NCBI GenBank assembly: GCA_964035015.1
Contig: OZ036006.1
Coordinates: 11,449,316 to 11,513,315, forward strand
Direction of reading: 5' to 3'
DNA: 64,000 bases
DNA from: Corallium rubrum
Lineage: Eukaryota; Cnidaria; Anthozoa; Scleralcyonacea; Coralliidae
This document shows, piece by piece, positions 11,144-23,039 of the stretch. The position numbers and the translations under genes were made by a program. How positions within the stretch are numbered: position 1 is the first letter of the stretch; each line of letters starts with the position of its first letter. Below the pieces are notes generated by a model. That model had not been told where the DNA came from. It saw nothing but the letters and a program-made list of their open reading frames with translations, and searched no databases.

Positions 11144-11580
11144 CTTTGAATTGAATTTATTGAATTACTGATTTGCAATTATTGTTAAAACAAAATTGAA
11201 TTCTACAGTATAACAACGAAATATAACTATTTACAATTAAGGTTATATAAATAACAAATTTACAATAAGATCAACAAAAGAAAGGAAGGCTAGAGATTCT
11301 TATCTACGGGTTCGCTGTTAAAAGTATGAGTTGCTGATGGAATAAAGCTTTTTAAAAATCTGTGCATTCTACATCTAGGTAATAACAATGGAGTAAAAAT
11401 GCCTATTAGGCAATCTGCGATTCAAGGTAACATTGAAGCCAATAGTAATGACCACGCAGTCAAGCTACCAGCAAATAAGTGTTTTCTGGTTAAAAAGATT
11501 ATTGCCCAGCAAATTATTCTTAAAAGAGGCATTGTTGAATTCAAACAAGAAACCAATAATCAAACATATTAAATTTTACT

Positions 11581-11620
11581 GAACTGATGTTTCGTTACTG
11601 TCCAGTAACATCTTCAGAGT
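11581..11620 (-). ncRNA. Hammerhead-like core downstream of the second PLE
   Basis: On the minus strand: CTGAAGA (11611-11617), one extra U, a perfect 7-bp hairpin GTTACTG/CAGTAAC with a 2-nt loop, then GAAA (11590-11593) and a possible short helix III. It lies about 210 bp past the PLE stop, where a pseudo-LTR ribozyme is expected. Helix I is poor (about 3 bp), so the call is weaker than at 9209. Confidence 0.38.
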
Positions 11621-11829
11621 GAAGGGAATAATTTACAGCGGTTGGTCATAAATAACTTAACTGATACATAACTAGGTGGTGAAAGATGTGACAGAAAATA
11701 CTAATGAGGTGAGAAGCGAGAGATTGGAAATAAAATAAGAAAGGTTGACAGGAGTATAATAAAGATGAATAATGAGACAAACCAAAAAAAAAATAAATTA
11801 TAAATGTATATATATACTAAAAACAACAA

Positions 11830-12307
11830 TTAAAATAGAGATAGAGGAAAAGATTTAATGTTTTTGTTTAAAGACGGATTAATCTTTGAAATTTGTAAAC
11901 TTTCCCGAATAAGAACTTCGAATGAAGAAGTGCCAGAAGCTAAAACAGAAAAGTCGTCGAAAGAAATAGGATGACCGGATAATTTATGGTGTGCAAGCAC
12001 TGCCGAGAGGCAAGAAATGGATAGAGCTTTTCCTGTATGGCGAGATGCCCATGTGTTCAGGAACTCTGACATGTAAATGTCGGCTTGTTTCACCGATATA
12101 CAATGCGTCGCAGCATTGGCACTTGTATTTATACATGACATGAGATCTCATAGGGACACGGTCTTTAAAGCTGAAATGGTTAGACATACGAGTTATAGGT
12201 CGAAAGATGACACGAAGTTTAATTTGTGGAAAAGCAGATGAAAATAACTTAATCAATTGTTGACGAATTTGTAAAATAACCATATCAGGAGAGCAGAGAA
12301 AACTCAA
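11830..12307 (-). pseudogene. Second Penelope-like element remnant with GIY-YIG domain
   Basis: Two overlapping minus-strand frames join into one PLE C-terminus. The upstream frame (11984-12307) carries the linker and the nuclease core YKCQCCDALYIGETSRHLH. The downstream frame (11830-12141) continues with the conserved EHLGIS-like, SFDDFSVLA and LNKNI blocks to a natural-looking end. A frame change lies near 12030. It is a different family from the 9.2-kb PLE, judged by sequence. It is 5'-truncated at about 12310, where a tRNA-like repeat begins. Confidence 0.7.
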
Positions 12308-12779
12308 CTTGACTGTGATTTAAACCCGTAACCTTTAGTTTACTAGACGTCTAATGCTATACTGACTGAGCAATTAAATGTACGTGGTCATGTTGGGAAT
12401 AGGTTGTGGATTTTGATGGTACTTATATTTGTTATTTCAACGCTGAAGTCTAGTTTCTTCAACATCAAGAAATTTACATGTATGGACTAATTACTAGGGG
12501 CAGTAAACTCATTCAAAGAATAATGATATCTGTTAAGCCAGATAAAATAATAAATTAAATTAATTAAATTTAAAAATTAATGAATTAAGGATAATTGCGG
12601 TGTCCTGAAAGTTGGCTATTCTGTGTGTGAGTTCGTTCATTCATTCATTAGGAATCAATAGTGTATTTTTGATGCAACATTTTTAACGCGATATTTTGAA
12701 TGCCACAGGGCACCACTTTTTAGCACTGTGTCTGGTATTAGAGTGTTACTCCAAGTGACAAGCCATACAGTAACTTGGC

Positions 12780-13090
12780 CTGGCCAGGAGTTGAACCCAC
12801 AACCCTCAGTTTAATAGTCCAATCAATCTAGTTCCCAGAGCCCACGTTCCCCTGGGAAACAAGAGATCCTGGGATAATCCGTTTCACATCGATATCTCAT
12901 TGGCTGATGAACACAGTGAACTCTACATGTATATAACTCTTCTTCCAGATAACAAGAATCCTGTGATGGTGTGAATGGATTATCCCAGAGCCTCTCATTT
13001 CCCACCCACTGGGTAAGGGGAACGTGGGCTCTGGGAATGAGACTGGAGTCCAATGCTCTAACTTAGCTATAAGTCAAATTGGGAGTTGGT
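12780..13090 (-). repeat. tRNA-derived SINE split by a MITE
   Basis: A B-box-like GGGTTCAACTCC (minus strand, near 12791-12802) and a tRNA-like D/anticodon segment flank the hAT-like MITE at 12824-13046. Removing the MITE would bring together sequence resembling the tRNA-like repeats seen elsewhere in the window. Further degraded copies with the same tRNA-like phrases occur at 12315-12375 and 13225-13285. Confidence 0.45.
12824..13046. mobile_element. hAT-like MITE (CTCGTTCCCAGAG family)
   Basis: Inverted termini CAATCTAGTTCCCAGAGCCC and its counterpart at 13027-13046, flanked by a perfect 8-bp target duplication AGTCCAAT (12816-12823 and 13047-13054). Relatives occur at 15397, 16256, 17310 and, with a variant terminus, 28764. 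Confidence 0.75.
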
Positions 13091-14368
13091 GGTCAAATGA
13101 TGGTACTTAGGCTATCTGATATTTCAAAACAGACTAGTGTCTTCAGTATCTAGACAGTAGTCTTCATACACGAAGATTTCAAATTATCAAATAGCCTAAG
13201 TACTGTCATTCGACAACCAGCTCCCAACTTGACCTGTAACTCAGTTGGTAGAGCATCAGACAAGTAAACTCGAATCCCAGCCAAGCTACATATAGTTTTC
13301 TCCACTTGCCTGGTATGGTTCATCACTCAAAGTAACACCCTAATTATTAGCTCCCTAATTATTAGCTTTCAAGAGGCCATTACCCTTTAAAATTTTGATA
13401 TGTGCCTTTGTAATGATATGTGTATGTTTATAGGGTATAATAAAGCTGTTGTTGTTGTCCCATAATAATTATTCAAAATCTTCATGTATGAAGACTACTG
13501 TCTATATATTGAAGAACTGTTGCAAAATATCGTAGTACTGTACCATCATCATTCAACCACCAGCTCAGCTGGGCCAAGTAGGGTTTTCTCTACTTGTTTT
13601 GTATGGTTCGTCACTTGGAGTAACACACCCTATTATTATTATTATTCACTGTCCCATATCATAATTATTCAAATAATTAAGGTTTAGCCAAAGCCAGCAC
13701 ATGTGGTTCCCCCATGTTTGATTCCCTGTATACTGTATTATCCAAAAATATACTAAAAGTAGTTCAAGCTTAATTATTCTCCCAAAACATATAAATAAAA
13801 TTCCTGTGCTGATAACTACATATTAAAAGTAGACACACATAACTTAAATGTTTTAAAATTTAGAAGAGAAAAAATTCATGTTTATTCGGGACATTTAAGT
13901 TGAAACAGTCTCAAACAGCCAGTGTTCATTTTAGTTTGTGTCTATTGTAACGCAAAAAAACCCGTTCAACTACACGCTTTTAACTACACTAAAGACAATG
14001 TTGACTATTATATTGAGAAAATAAATGTTTTATGGCCGGAAATATATAAATAAAATGAAGACTTTTGGTCAAAATACAGCAAGGGCGGACATACTTACCA
14101 AGCTTTCTCTGAAGACTTTTTTCACGTCAAAATTCTACCACAGCGCACTGTTATCGAGTACGTTGTTAACACAACACAAAGACAATTCATTTTAAATAAA
14201 ACAACGTGTAAAAGGACGTATATTCTTCGGCACAAAGTACATAACACGCGACCAGTCTTTCCAGTCCAATATTGACATAAATACAAGAACAAATCACGTG
14301 TTGTTTCATTTTAGATAACATGCGCCACAGTGACATATGCAAAGCGCGCTTATATGGACTGTCAATAA
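13090..14368. other. SINE debris and AT-rich sequence, no gene
   Basis: 13080-13230 contains an imperfect inverted pair around the phrase cagtatctagacagtagtcttcat. 13240-13640 holds degraded tRNA-like and ATT-rich SINE tails. From 13690 to 14368 I see no gene or clear element. Confidence 0.4.
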
Positions 14369-14525
14369 GCCGGTTTTTCACTCAATCCACTGGCGAATTT
14401 TGTCGCCGAAGCGAACTTTTTCTTGTGTCTTTTATGAGCTCTCGAGTGGAACTAATTAGAAATCTATTTCAATCTATTCAATTTTGAGAATAGAAATTGT
14501 CGCCTTCGCCGGTGAAAACCCGGCT
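14369..14525. mobile_element. Harbinger-like MITE, short
   Basis: The inverted termini GCCGGTTTTTCACT and GTGAAAACCCGGC lie next to TAA on the left and TTA on the right. The interior is related to the pair of elements at 21173-21465 (shared agcgactttttcttttgtct-type core). Confidence 0.5.
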
Positions 14526-14540
14526 TTACAGACTTTACAG

Positions 14541-14651
14541 CTTGTAGCGGCAATAGTTTCGAACCGGGTTAAATAATCCCCCCGTTATTTATTAGGGTCG
14601 AAGCATTGGGTCGAAGTGTCGAACGCCGTTCGAAACTATTGCCGCTACAAG
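14541..14651. repeat. Short foldback
   Basis: CTTGTAGCGGCAATAGTTTC at the left is matched by its perfect inverse at 14632-14651, enclosing about 65 bp. 14660-15040 holds a fragment (14813-14930) that recurs at 34400-34520 and a C-rich run, but no gene. Confidence 0.7.
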
Positions 14652-15396
14652 TTTCAACTCACTGAAGGTCCACATGAGAGATGAAATGTAACAAAACTTA
14701 AAGAGAAAGTAAAATGTTGAATATTCGCAACTGGCGCCTCAATACCACCTCAATACTTATGAAAATGGCGGACAAAAAACCAAGGCCGAATTTTAATCAT
14801 AATATTGTGAACCTCAGAGACTGAACTTTTTTCAACAAATCTGCAAGGTTTTTCGGTCTGAAAATGCTTTTTTGTTTACTTTGATGTAAACTATTAGTGA
14901 AAATGAATACACTAGAAAATTTACTGTTTCCGAGACTTGCTAATTCAAAATTTTCCCCAGACCCCCCTAGATATTTCGGGCCTTACGGCCCTCGATTCTC
15001 CCCCCCCCCCCTATATTTAAACTGTTCCGCCGCCCTAGGCCTTGAGCCCAGTTCACACTATATACCGGATTAGGCCTTCTGTTCGCCACAATTTCTGTGT
15101 CGGACAGTCAGAGCGCCGCTCCGATCTCGAAAGAGGTATATCTTTTATCGGGTAGGTTTTTGTGCCGTTTCAGCTCCAGTGTGAACGGAGTTCGAAATCG
15201 TTTCGGAAGTAAATTAATAGGATAGAGCGTGGTGGTTGGTTGTATCACGCGTTGTATCGTACGGCATGATTATTTGCTGTTTCGTACCGGATCTGCCTTC
15301 GCAGGTTCTCATTGCATCACGGGCAGGCAGGTCACACTTTTGAGAGGGCCTGCCAGATCCTGTAAACACGATCGGAAATGGCGGCTGTGGAGGCTC

Positions 15397-15616
15397 CAAT
15401 CTGGTTCCCAGAGCCCACGTTTCCCTTACCCAGCGGGCGGGAAACGAGAGGCTCTCGGATAATCCGTTCACGCCATCACAGGATTCTTGTTATCCGGAAG
15501 AAGAGTTATATAGAGTTCACTGTGTTCATCAGCCAATGAAATATCGATGTGAAACAGATTATCCCAGAGTTTCTCGTTTCCCGGGTGGGGAACGTGGGCT
15601 CTGCGAACGAGATTGT
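15397..15616. mobile_element. hAT-like MITE inside duplication copy 1
   Basis: It has the same termini as the 12824 element (CTGGTTCCCAGAGCCCACG and inverse). The flanking 8-mers GGAGGCTC and CGAGGCTC differ at one position, fitting a target duplication. Confidence 0.7.
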
Positions 15617-16255
15617 CGAGGCTCGCGAAATACGGGCTGACCCGTATTAGCTACGCATGCGTAGAACGAATATCTTATATCTTGCGTGTAAAACGTCATC
15701 AATACACGGCCGACAACTTACTTGAGCCAGCACGCACGTGGACTGCGAACTGCCCCATGAAAGTGGCCGATTTTCTATGCGATTTCCGATCGTGCAAAAT
15801 GGTGACTGATGCAAAATCTTTCCGGCCGCTGTTCGACAAACGCCAGGAAATTCGGTCTAAACTTTCTTACAGATCATGACAATGAAGAAACCAATATGTT
15901 TTAGAATTACCGACCTTCTGCCAATAATATTTTTAGTGACGAAAAGGAATTGAAGGGGAAAAATATATGCCGAACAAAAGCAATTTCGACGGTCATGAAA
16001 GTACATGTTTTTCTTATTGTTTTTTGGTTTATTTAGCAATCGAAGATTGCTAAATAAACCAATTTATACTTTCGATACAACGCGTTGTATCGTACGATAC
16101 AACGCGTTGTATCGTACGGCATAATTATTTGCCGTTTCGTACCGGATCTGCCTTCTTCGCAGGCCCTCATTGCATCATGGGCAGGACAGGTCACACTTTT
16201 GAGAGGGCCTGCCAGATCCTGTAAACACGATCGGAAATGGCGGCTGTGGAGGCTC

Positions 16256-16475
16256 CAATCTGGTTCCCAGAGCCCACGTTTCCCTTACCCAGCGGGCGGG
16301 AAACGAGAGGCTCTCGGATAATCCGTTCACGCCATCACAGGATTCTTGTTATCCGGAAGAAGAGTTATATAGAGTTCACTGTGTTCATCAGCCAATGAAA
16401 TATCGATGTGAAACAGATTATCCCAGAGTTTCTCGTTTCCCGGGTGGGGAACGTGGGCTCTGCGAACGAGATTGT
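16256..16475. mobile_element. hAT-like MITE inside duplication copy 2
   Basis: This copy was carried along by the 859-bp duplication (same offset, same flanks), not inserted independently. Confidence 0.7.
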
Positions 16476-17309
16476 CGAGGCTCGCGAAATACGGGCTGAC
16501 CCGTATTAGCTACGCATGCGTAGAACGAATATCTTATATCTTGCGTGTAAAACGTCATCAATACACGGCCGACAACTTACTTGAGCCAGCACGCACGTGG
16601 ACTGCGAACTGCCCCATGAAAGTGGCCGATTTTCTATGCGATTTCTGATCGTGCAAAATGGTGACTGATGCAAAATCTTTCCGGCCGCTGTTCGACAAAC
16701 GCCAGGAAATTCGGTCTAAACTTTCTTACAGATCATGACAATGAAGAAACCAATATGTTTTAGAATTACCGACCTTCTGCCAATAATATTTTTAGTGACG
16801 AAAAGGAATTGAAGGGGAAAAATATATGCCGAACAAAAGCAATTTCGACGGTCATGAAAGTACATGTTTTTCTTATTGTTTTTTGGTTTATTTAGCAATC
16901 GAAGACTGTCAACTGACCAAGAGTTAATGAGATTTAATTCTGTTAAATTGTAGGCTATAGCGTAGCGTAATTCAAGTTTCAGTTGTTGTGTAAACCGAAA
17001 AAATATAAAGCCAAGAGCCTCTGGGTAGACTAAAGTGCATTTTCGTTGATTATTCCGGCCGAAAGTTGACAAAGTTCAACCGTAATTGCTTTTTTCAACA
17101 ATTCCTTCATTTTAAAGCTAGGATTCGTGTGTCATAAGTCTTCAATGTCCTTCAAAATCTTCGAATATAGCCCTGGCTTGTCATTATGCAAATTTATTCC
17201 GTGCCAAGTTTTGCCAAATTTTTTACAGGATCTTGCAGGTCCTAAATTCGGCGTGTGTGACCTGTCCATGATGCAACGAGGGCCTGCGGAGGAGGCAGAT
17301 ACCGGATAG

Positions 17310-17487
17310 GTATAACGAGAGACTCTGGGATAATCCGTTTCACATCGATATTTCATTGGCTGACTCTATATGGCTCTTCTTCCGGATAACAAGAATCCTG
17401 TGATGGCGTGAACGGATTATCCCAGAGTCTCTCGTTTCCCGCTCGCTTGGTAAGGGGAACTTGGGCTCTGGGAACGAGATTGTGCCT
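17310..17487. mobile_element. hAT-like MITE, left end lost
   Basis: The interior and the right terminus match the 12824 family (gggctctgggaacgagattg at 17463-17482). The left terminus is absent, so this is a truncated copy. 17490-18470 holds repeat relatives but no gene that I can support. Confidence 0.6.
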
Positions 17488-18473
17488 GCACGAAAACCTA
17501 GCCGGTATAGTGTGAACCATTGAACTCTAAATAAACTGGAACGCTAACTCCATAAGAAAGGCCCTATGATTGGGTGAAGCCAAACTTCCGGCCGCTGGGG
17601 GTCGCCATTGCACGTCTGACGTCAACAGCACCTATGAGCGGCACGTACAATGAAAAACTGAAAACTCGCTGCAAAAAACAACTATTTTTTAGGCCTAAAG
17701 TTTTTTTATAGATGATAACGAAGAAGCTAGTACGTATTGGGCTTATTGGCCTTGTACCTGAACAATTTCTACACACGAAAATGGACTGAATGACGAAATA
17801 TCTGCCGAACAAAAGCAAAATTCGAGTCCGAAACTCGTACGGAAAGTGCAGGTTTCTCTTATTTTTCTTTGTTATCTCAAACGTTTGAAGGTTGTCTTGC
17901 CAAGAATTAGTAATAAGATCATGCTAAATTATAGCTTTAACTCAAGTTTTAGTTGTGGAAATGCTAAATCTGACATTTTTCGATACGAAGAGTAATTCCA
18001 GAGCTGTAATAACACACGGTAAAGTGCATTTTGTTGTTTTTTTCCTACTGAAAATTTAAAAATTTAAAACCCAACTGTTTTTATAAACAACCTCTTCATT
18101 TTAAACCTGGGTTTCATATGTAGTTTCTTTATATTTGTCCAAACCAATGGCAATTTTGGTTGCGTATTGTTGACTTTCATTTGAGAGCTTATATTTTTAC
18201 TGTTTTCCTTGTTTTTACTCGTCATGTCAGTGTTCACCTACTCTACGGTATATTGGAATTTGATTTAAGCCTAAAAGTGGTTAACAAGTTCAGTTTTTGT
18301 TTGATTTCAAGCTGTTTTTGCAACCCAGTTCACCAAATTCAGCTTCATTTTCTCTCGGCTATAAAGTAAAAGGGACTGGGGTTGACGTGCATATGCATGG
18401 CGGCCCCCATGTTGGCTTCATGATACGCCATCGAGTTATCGTTCCAGTTTACTTAGAGTTCAATGGTGTGAAC

Positions 18474-18837
18474 GGGAACACCGCTGCCAAACGTTTGAGC
18501 ATGAGTGAATTCGCTGAGTAAACATTGCAAGAGAAGTGGGAACTAGCCGTGGCGACAACAACCTGATAGTGAAGACTAAGTAGCCTCGACTATTCATTTG
18601 TGTTTTAAAAAAAGGGTAAAGAAAATTACGAAGGGGTAAATTCAGAATACGTTACAATATTGACAAAGAAGCCATGCACAAATTACCTACCTTATCTTTT
18701 TGGTAGTATGCTTATAATTTTAACTTTTGTGTCGGACTCTTGGACAAGTCCAAATATTTCAGTGTTTTCCCGCTCTTTTCCTGAGGACTAGCTCGGACGT
18801 CGCGTATGCGCAAAACGTTTGGCAGCGGTGTTGTCCC
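18474..18837. repeat. TIR/foldback element
   Basis: The left arm GGGAACACCGCTGCCAAACG (18474-18493) pairs with the inverse at 18815-18837 with one added base. No coding content. 18840-19143 is the upstream region of the gene that follows. Confidence 0.5.
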
Positions 18838-19143
18838 TGACGTGATTTCACGCGCTCCAAAGTTTAGTGAGTGGGCCCCCTGTGGATATAGCGTACCGCA
18901 ATTACATTGCTGTCATAAATCACCCAGTTTGTTTTAGCAAAACCAATGGCGATTACGGCAGAGCCACAAACAGCAAACACAGTCAAATTAATGTCACTAG
19001 GGATCAAATCCTAAAATTCGTTTGAAATACGAGCCGCTATTTGGCGTATAAGATGGAATTAGTGTTCAATCGAGTATTACAGCTAGACCAGGGGTTGATT
19101 TGAAGAGCTTTACAATAGAGACTTAAGTTTGTTAATCTTTACA

Positions 19144-20163
19144 ATGGAGACGATTTACTTGCCTAAAGTTGAAGGCTTGGACAAGGAAGTAGAAACGAAG
19201 CATTCCTTGCTGTTCGACAGTGCCTTAGCGGACACAATAATGCGACAGAACGCTTACGAAGAACGCCTTCTGCAACGACGAACGGAAGTTATCGAGCGGG
19301 AAAAACAGCAAAGTTTGGAACAGTTGAATTTCAACCAACACCAGTTCCTTAACCGGTATTTACCTGTTCTTGACCGTCAGAAAGATTTACGCGAAGCCGC
19401 ACTGTCGAAGTGTTTTGTGCCTAAATTTTCACCACCCGAGACGAAAATGGTTCAAAAGAGACCCTCGTCGTACCCTCCGAAGAGCAGAATGGCTTCAGCG
19501 GCGGAAAAACACAGAATTATGAGAAGAACAGTTAGCGCCGAGTTTGTGTTTCCCGCGCTTCGGGAAAACCTGAATGATATCGTGAATGGATACAGAACGC
19601 CGAGGCTACCGGTCAAATCAGCACCATCTCCAAAATCAATTTTTGAAGTGAAACGAAACTTAATACAATCTACTGACTCTACTGGGAATATAAAAGGGCA
19701 AACACAGTTCGAAGCGGCCAGGAAGACTTCGTTTTCTGACTGTAACGATGGCAACAGTGATGTCGAAAAACGCTCAAATACAGTTTCCCGTGAAGTAGAG
19801 CCTTCCAACCATTTTTGTCCTAATCCTTCTCATAGCAAAACCCAAACAACACAAAAATCCAACTTTTCCAAAGTCAAATTCAACAACGTTAATTTTTTCG
19901 CAAATGGTCTACATGGTAGGGACCGTGAATTAGGCAAAACAGTCACCGAGCCGTTAGAGACGTGTCTCAAGGCGAACTTTGGAAATGCTGTACCGTTTCA
20001 ATTAGGCAACGAACTCTACCTCCTGAGCGATGTGAAGATGCGACAGCGCCAGGAAGCTCAGCGCATTCGTGTCATGCGCACTGTGGTGTTAGCATACGAT
20101 AGTGTTTGGAATAAACGTCTTAAGAAAGTCAGTAAGGTTAAGCTCTTAAACCAATCGTCATAA
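19144..20163 (+). CDS. Unknown host protein, intronless (paralog A)
   Basis: The frame is 339 aa from an ATG at 19144 with G at +4; the frame is open a few codons upstream without another ATG. I do not recognise the family. Residues about 25-75 are charged and predicted coiled coil, containing NAYEERLLQRR. The middle is Ser/Lys-rich and disordered and contains MRRTVSAEF. A conserved-looking C-terminal block (about 285-330) contains LGNELYLLSDVKMRQRQEAQ. The same three blocks appear in the same order in the two-exon gene at 26888-32823, so the two are paralogs in the same orientation about 7 kb apart. No signal peptide or membrane segment is seen. Lack of introns could mean a retrocopy or intron loss. 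Real coding status is supported by block conservation between the paralogs. Confidence 0.8.
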   Translation: METIYLPKVEGLDKEVETKHSLLFDSALADTIMRQNAYEERLLQRRTEVIEREKQQSLEQLNFNQHQFLNRYLPVLDRQKDLREAALSKCFVPKFSPPETKMVQKRPSSYPPKSRMASAAEKHRIMRRTVSAEFVFPALRENLNDIVNGYRTPRLPVKSAPSPKSIFEVKRNLIQSTDSTGNIKGQTQFEAARKTSFSDCNDGNSDVEKRSNTVSREVEPSNHFCPNPSHSKTQTTQKSNFSKVKFNNVNFFANGLHGRDRELGKTVTEPLETCLKANFGNAVPFQLGNELYLLSDVKMRQRQEAQRIRVMRTVVLAYDSVWNKRLKKVSKVKLLNQSS

Positions 20164-20270
20164 AGGGAACAAAAATGGATTATGACTAATTTGGGTTATT
20201 AATCTGTGGAGTAAAAAACAATGACTTTTATATGACAAACTGGGACGAATTCGGAACCGGTTTCGAATTA

Positions 20271-21069
20271 CAGGGTGTCCCCCCCAAAAAAAAGCCCCCA
20301 TCCATTTATGAGGTGCAGCTTCTTTAATTATGGTACAAGAAGTAAATATTTATATCACGCCGAAAGCCCATCCCTCCTTCTTTGTTGTCTGAATTTTCAG
20401 AGCTAAGTAGTTATCTACTCGCTTCCTCTAGTCATTTAAAGAGGCAACATCAACATTTGAACTTGTCCAAATTATGTATGCTACGTCAAGATTTCGAAAT
20501 CTTCTCCTAAAGGCTTCCCTTGTCCTTGTTGGGCTTCTTATTTCATGATAGGAAAGTACCATGTATGCTTTTTCCTCGGGAGTGAATTGTTGTCCAAACT
20601 TCTTAAGACGGATGAAGTAATAAAGTACACTTCTGCCTACATGGCAAACATGTGCGTGGAACTCTCATGAGCATTGTTATTACCCAAGGAACCCCACACG
20701 ATTTGATGCCGCATTGCTTCATTTGGAATCAAACTTTATTCCCCTGTGGTCAGTTTTCACATGCATATGCATTCAAACTTGTATTCCGCACTCAAACAAA
20801 GCTGTGGTCAAAAACGGGATGGGCGACATTCGTTTGGGACACCCTGTATTTTTCCAAATCTGTAGGTAGCATTGAACAAGTTCAAATTTTGATGTTGCCT
20901 CTTTAAATGACTCCAGGAAGCGAGTAGATAACTATTTAGCTCTGAAAATTTCAGACAACAAAGGAGGGATGGGCTTTCGGCGTGATATAAAAATTTACTT
21001 CTTGTACCCAAATTAAAGAAGATGCAGTACAAAAACGGATGGGGGGCATTTTTTTTTTGGGACACCTTG
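20271..21069 (-). mobile_element. Tc1/mariner-type element copy 1
   Basis: The termini CAGGGTGTCCC and GGGACACCTTG are flanked by TA on both sides (20269-20270 and 21070-21071). It is non-autonomous: a diverged, broken helix-turn-helix fragment is left inside. It is the inverse of copy 2 at 23040. An internal GGGACACCCTGTA at 20838 shows that a related end lies nested inside. Confidence 0.7.
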
Positions 21070-21172
21070 TAGTACGGTTCCGCCTGTTTACACGGCGAAA
21101 TATGACGAATTCGAGACCGGTCTCCAATTCGTGGTCTCGAATTCGTCCTGTATCGTGTAATCGTAGCCTACA

Positions 21173-21311
21173 GGCGGTTTTCCACTAGGCGACATTTGTC
21201 GACCGACTCGACATTTTTCTTTTGTCTTGGCTAATTAGTTCCACTCGGGAGCTTGCGAGACAAAAGAAAATGTCGTTTCGCGCGACATTTTTCACCTAGT
21301 GGAAAACCGCC
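21173..21311. mobile_element. Harbinger-like MITE, tandem pair member 1
   Basis: The inverted arms GGCGGTTTTCCACTAGGCGA and TCACCTAGTGGAAAACCGCC are nearly perfect. The right flank begins TTAA, shared with the next element. Confidence 0.6.
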
Positions 21312-21317
21312 TTAAAG

Positions 21318-21465
21318 TCGGTTTTCCACTAGGCGACTTTTTTCGCGCGAAGCGACTTTTTCTTTTGTCTCATGAGCTCTGAGCCGGAACTAATCAGAAA
21401 TGTATTGAATTCGAACAAAAGAAAGTCGCTTCGCGCGAAAAAAATCGCCTAGTGGAAAACCGGCT
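21318..21465. mobile_element. Harbinger-like MITE, tandem pair member 2
   Basis: The inverted arms TCGGTTTTCCACTAGGCGAC and TCGCCTAGTGGAAAACCGG sit next to TAA on each side. It belongs to the same family as its neighbour, and is about 7 bp from it. A lone element end resembling the 29032 element (ttaaggtggca) lies at 21519. Confidence 0.6.
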
Positions 21466-21469
21466 TAAA

Positions 21470-22440
21470 ACTAGAGCTTTGAAAATGGCCCTAATTATGG
21501 GTTGTATAAAATGTTCTTAAGGTGGCACCCAAACGTTTCTACATCTATTCCTCTTAGGAGGGCCACCTCTCCTTAGCCTGTACAAAGCACACCCGGTGTG
21601 ATTCAGGTTGTGCACAGGCTACCTCTCAAGAGATCTCGCCTAGCAATTAAGGCTGGAATTTTTCCATGTAAACGCACTGAGGGAGGCTGGTCCTCTTCGG
21701 AAGGTTAGCAAGTTTATTTTACAAGTTGTGTTTGTTCATGTGTTTGTTATAAATTCAAATCATGTGTTTGTTATAAATTCAAATCATGTGTCTGTTATAA
21801 ATTCAAGTCATGTGTCTGTTATAAATTCAAATCGTGTTTGCGAAAACATGATTTCGGCTTCGTGGGAATGCTGCACAAGTCGGTTAGGCAAATCGACGCG
21901 TTGACGCAGGTTTTTTTTGGGGTTTTTTGGCCTTTTTTTCCCCCGCAAGGCAAACCTTGATTGAACAGACATCTGAAACATGTTGAGTATTCTTATAATC
22001 ATGGTATACTGAACATGTAGCATGAACCACAGTTAACTGTGCATGAACACATGATTGAAACATGAAGCCTTCAATCAGTGCCTTGCGGGTTTCATACCAG
22101 CGGTTTTCATAGGAAACATTGGTTGAGAATAGACCGATCAAATATGTAATATCCGCTGGTGTCATTTGTGCTCAATTAATAAGAAGTATCGACGCGCAAA
22201 AAAGAAAGATGACGCGCGCGTTGACCAGAAACAGAAGACTTTTTTTTGGCCTTATCAGCAAGCAACACCAAACATGTAGAATTTTCAAGTGATTATATTT
22301 GATAATATACATAGCAAAGATATATAACCTTTTCCAATAAGTCATGATTAAGCCACATGTGACGTCAAAATGTTTAATTTGCATATTAAACAACCTGAAA
22401 TATCTCAAAAACGAAGTAAGAAAGCGAAAAACTACAAGTA
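21470..22440. other. Repeat fragments, no gene
   Basis: A 25-bp unit (tgtgtttgttataaattcaaatca) is repeated about four times at 21738-21838. 22230-22410 is a fragment of the 29707 foldback family. I see no supported coding region. Confidence 0.4.
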
Positions 22441-22442
22441 TA

Positions 22443-22537
22443 GGTTATTTTGAGGCCATGAGGGGATATGTGATTTATTCACCGAGGGCGAAGGCCGAGG
22501 TGAATAAACACATATCCCCGAGGGGCCTCAAAATAAC
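22443..22537. repeat. Foldback with GC-rich centre
   Basis: The arms gttattttgaggccatgagg and cctcaaaataac-type inverse enclose a centre reading ccgagggcgaaggccgagg. It is one of several unrelated-arm foldbacks in the window with this kind of centre. 22560-22760 then has about six GGGGAATATTAGA-type short repeats. Confidence 0.55.
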
Positions 22538-23039
22538 GTACTTATTTTTCACATGGCGAGGTTGACAGGATTTCATAAGATAAGGAGTGGTGCGGGGGTA
22601 TTAGATGGGAAGATTAGAGGAGAATATTATAGCGAGCTAGGAATGGTAGAGGGGAATATTAGAGCCTTAGAGGGGAATATTAGAGGGGAAGATTAAAGGA
22701 GAATATTATAGCGAGGAATGGTAGAGGGGAATATTAGAGGGGAATATTAATCTATTGTTTTGCCATGGGCTATTGAATATATTTCCCTAAAAGAACAAAG
22801 GAAATCGAGGCATGTGAAAAATAAGACATGTTACTTTGTCACAAGTGTTTCAAATAAGACGGACTTAATTTTTGTTTCGTAAGCACATTATAAACTTAGC
22901 TGCAAAATCAATACTTAGACCATCTCCACAGTACTAATCCGTTTTCAAACGAAAACGGAGACCTCGTACCGAAAACGTATCAAACGTTTTCCCTCCACAC
23001 CATCGTTTTCACCGTTTAGTAAAACGCTAAAAAGATCTA

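Larger units (their letters stand above)
15240..16909 (+). repeat. 859-bp tandem duplication
   Basis: 15250-16040 is repeated at 16109-16899 with a constant offset of 859 bp (for example tgtaaacacgatcggaaatg at 15361 and 16220). The copies differ at only a few positions from 15320 on and by small indels near the left edge. Each copy contains a hAT-like MITE. A more diverged, inverted fragment of the same unit lies at 17190-17310, and a distant relative of its right part at 17690-17880. Matching cagttcacactat and atagtgtgaac phrases at 15053 and 17508 suggest an older enclosing TIR element. Confidence 0.85.

Noticed and set aside
15214..16321. Small ORFs repeated in both duplication copies (78-88 aa)
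   Set aside because: Their repetition reflects the 859-bp duplication, and they cross the MITE boundaries; no domain or codon signal.
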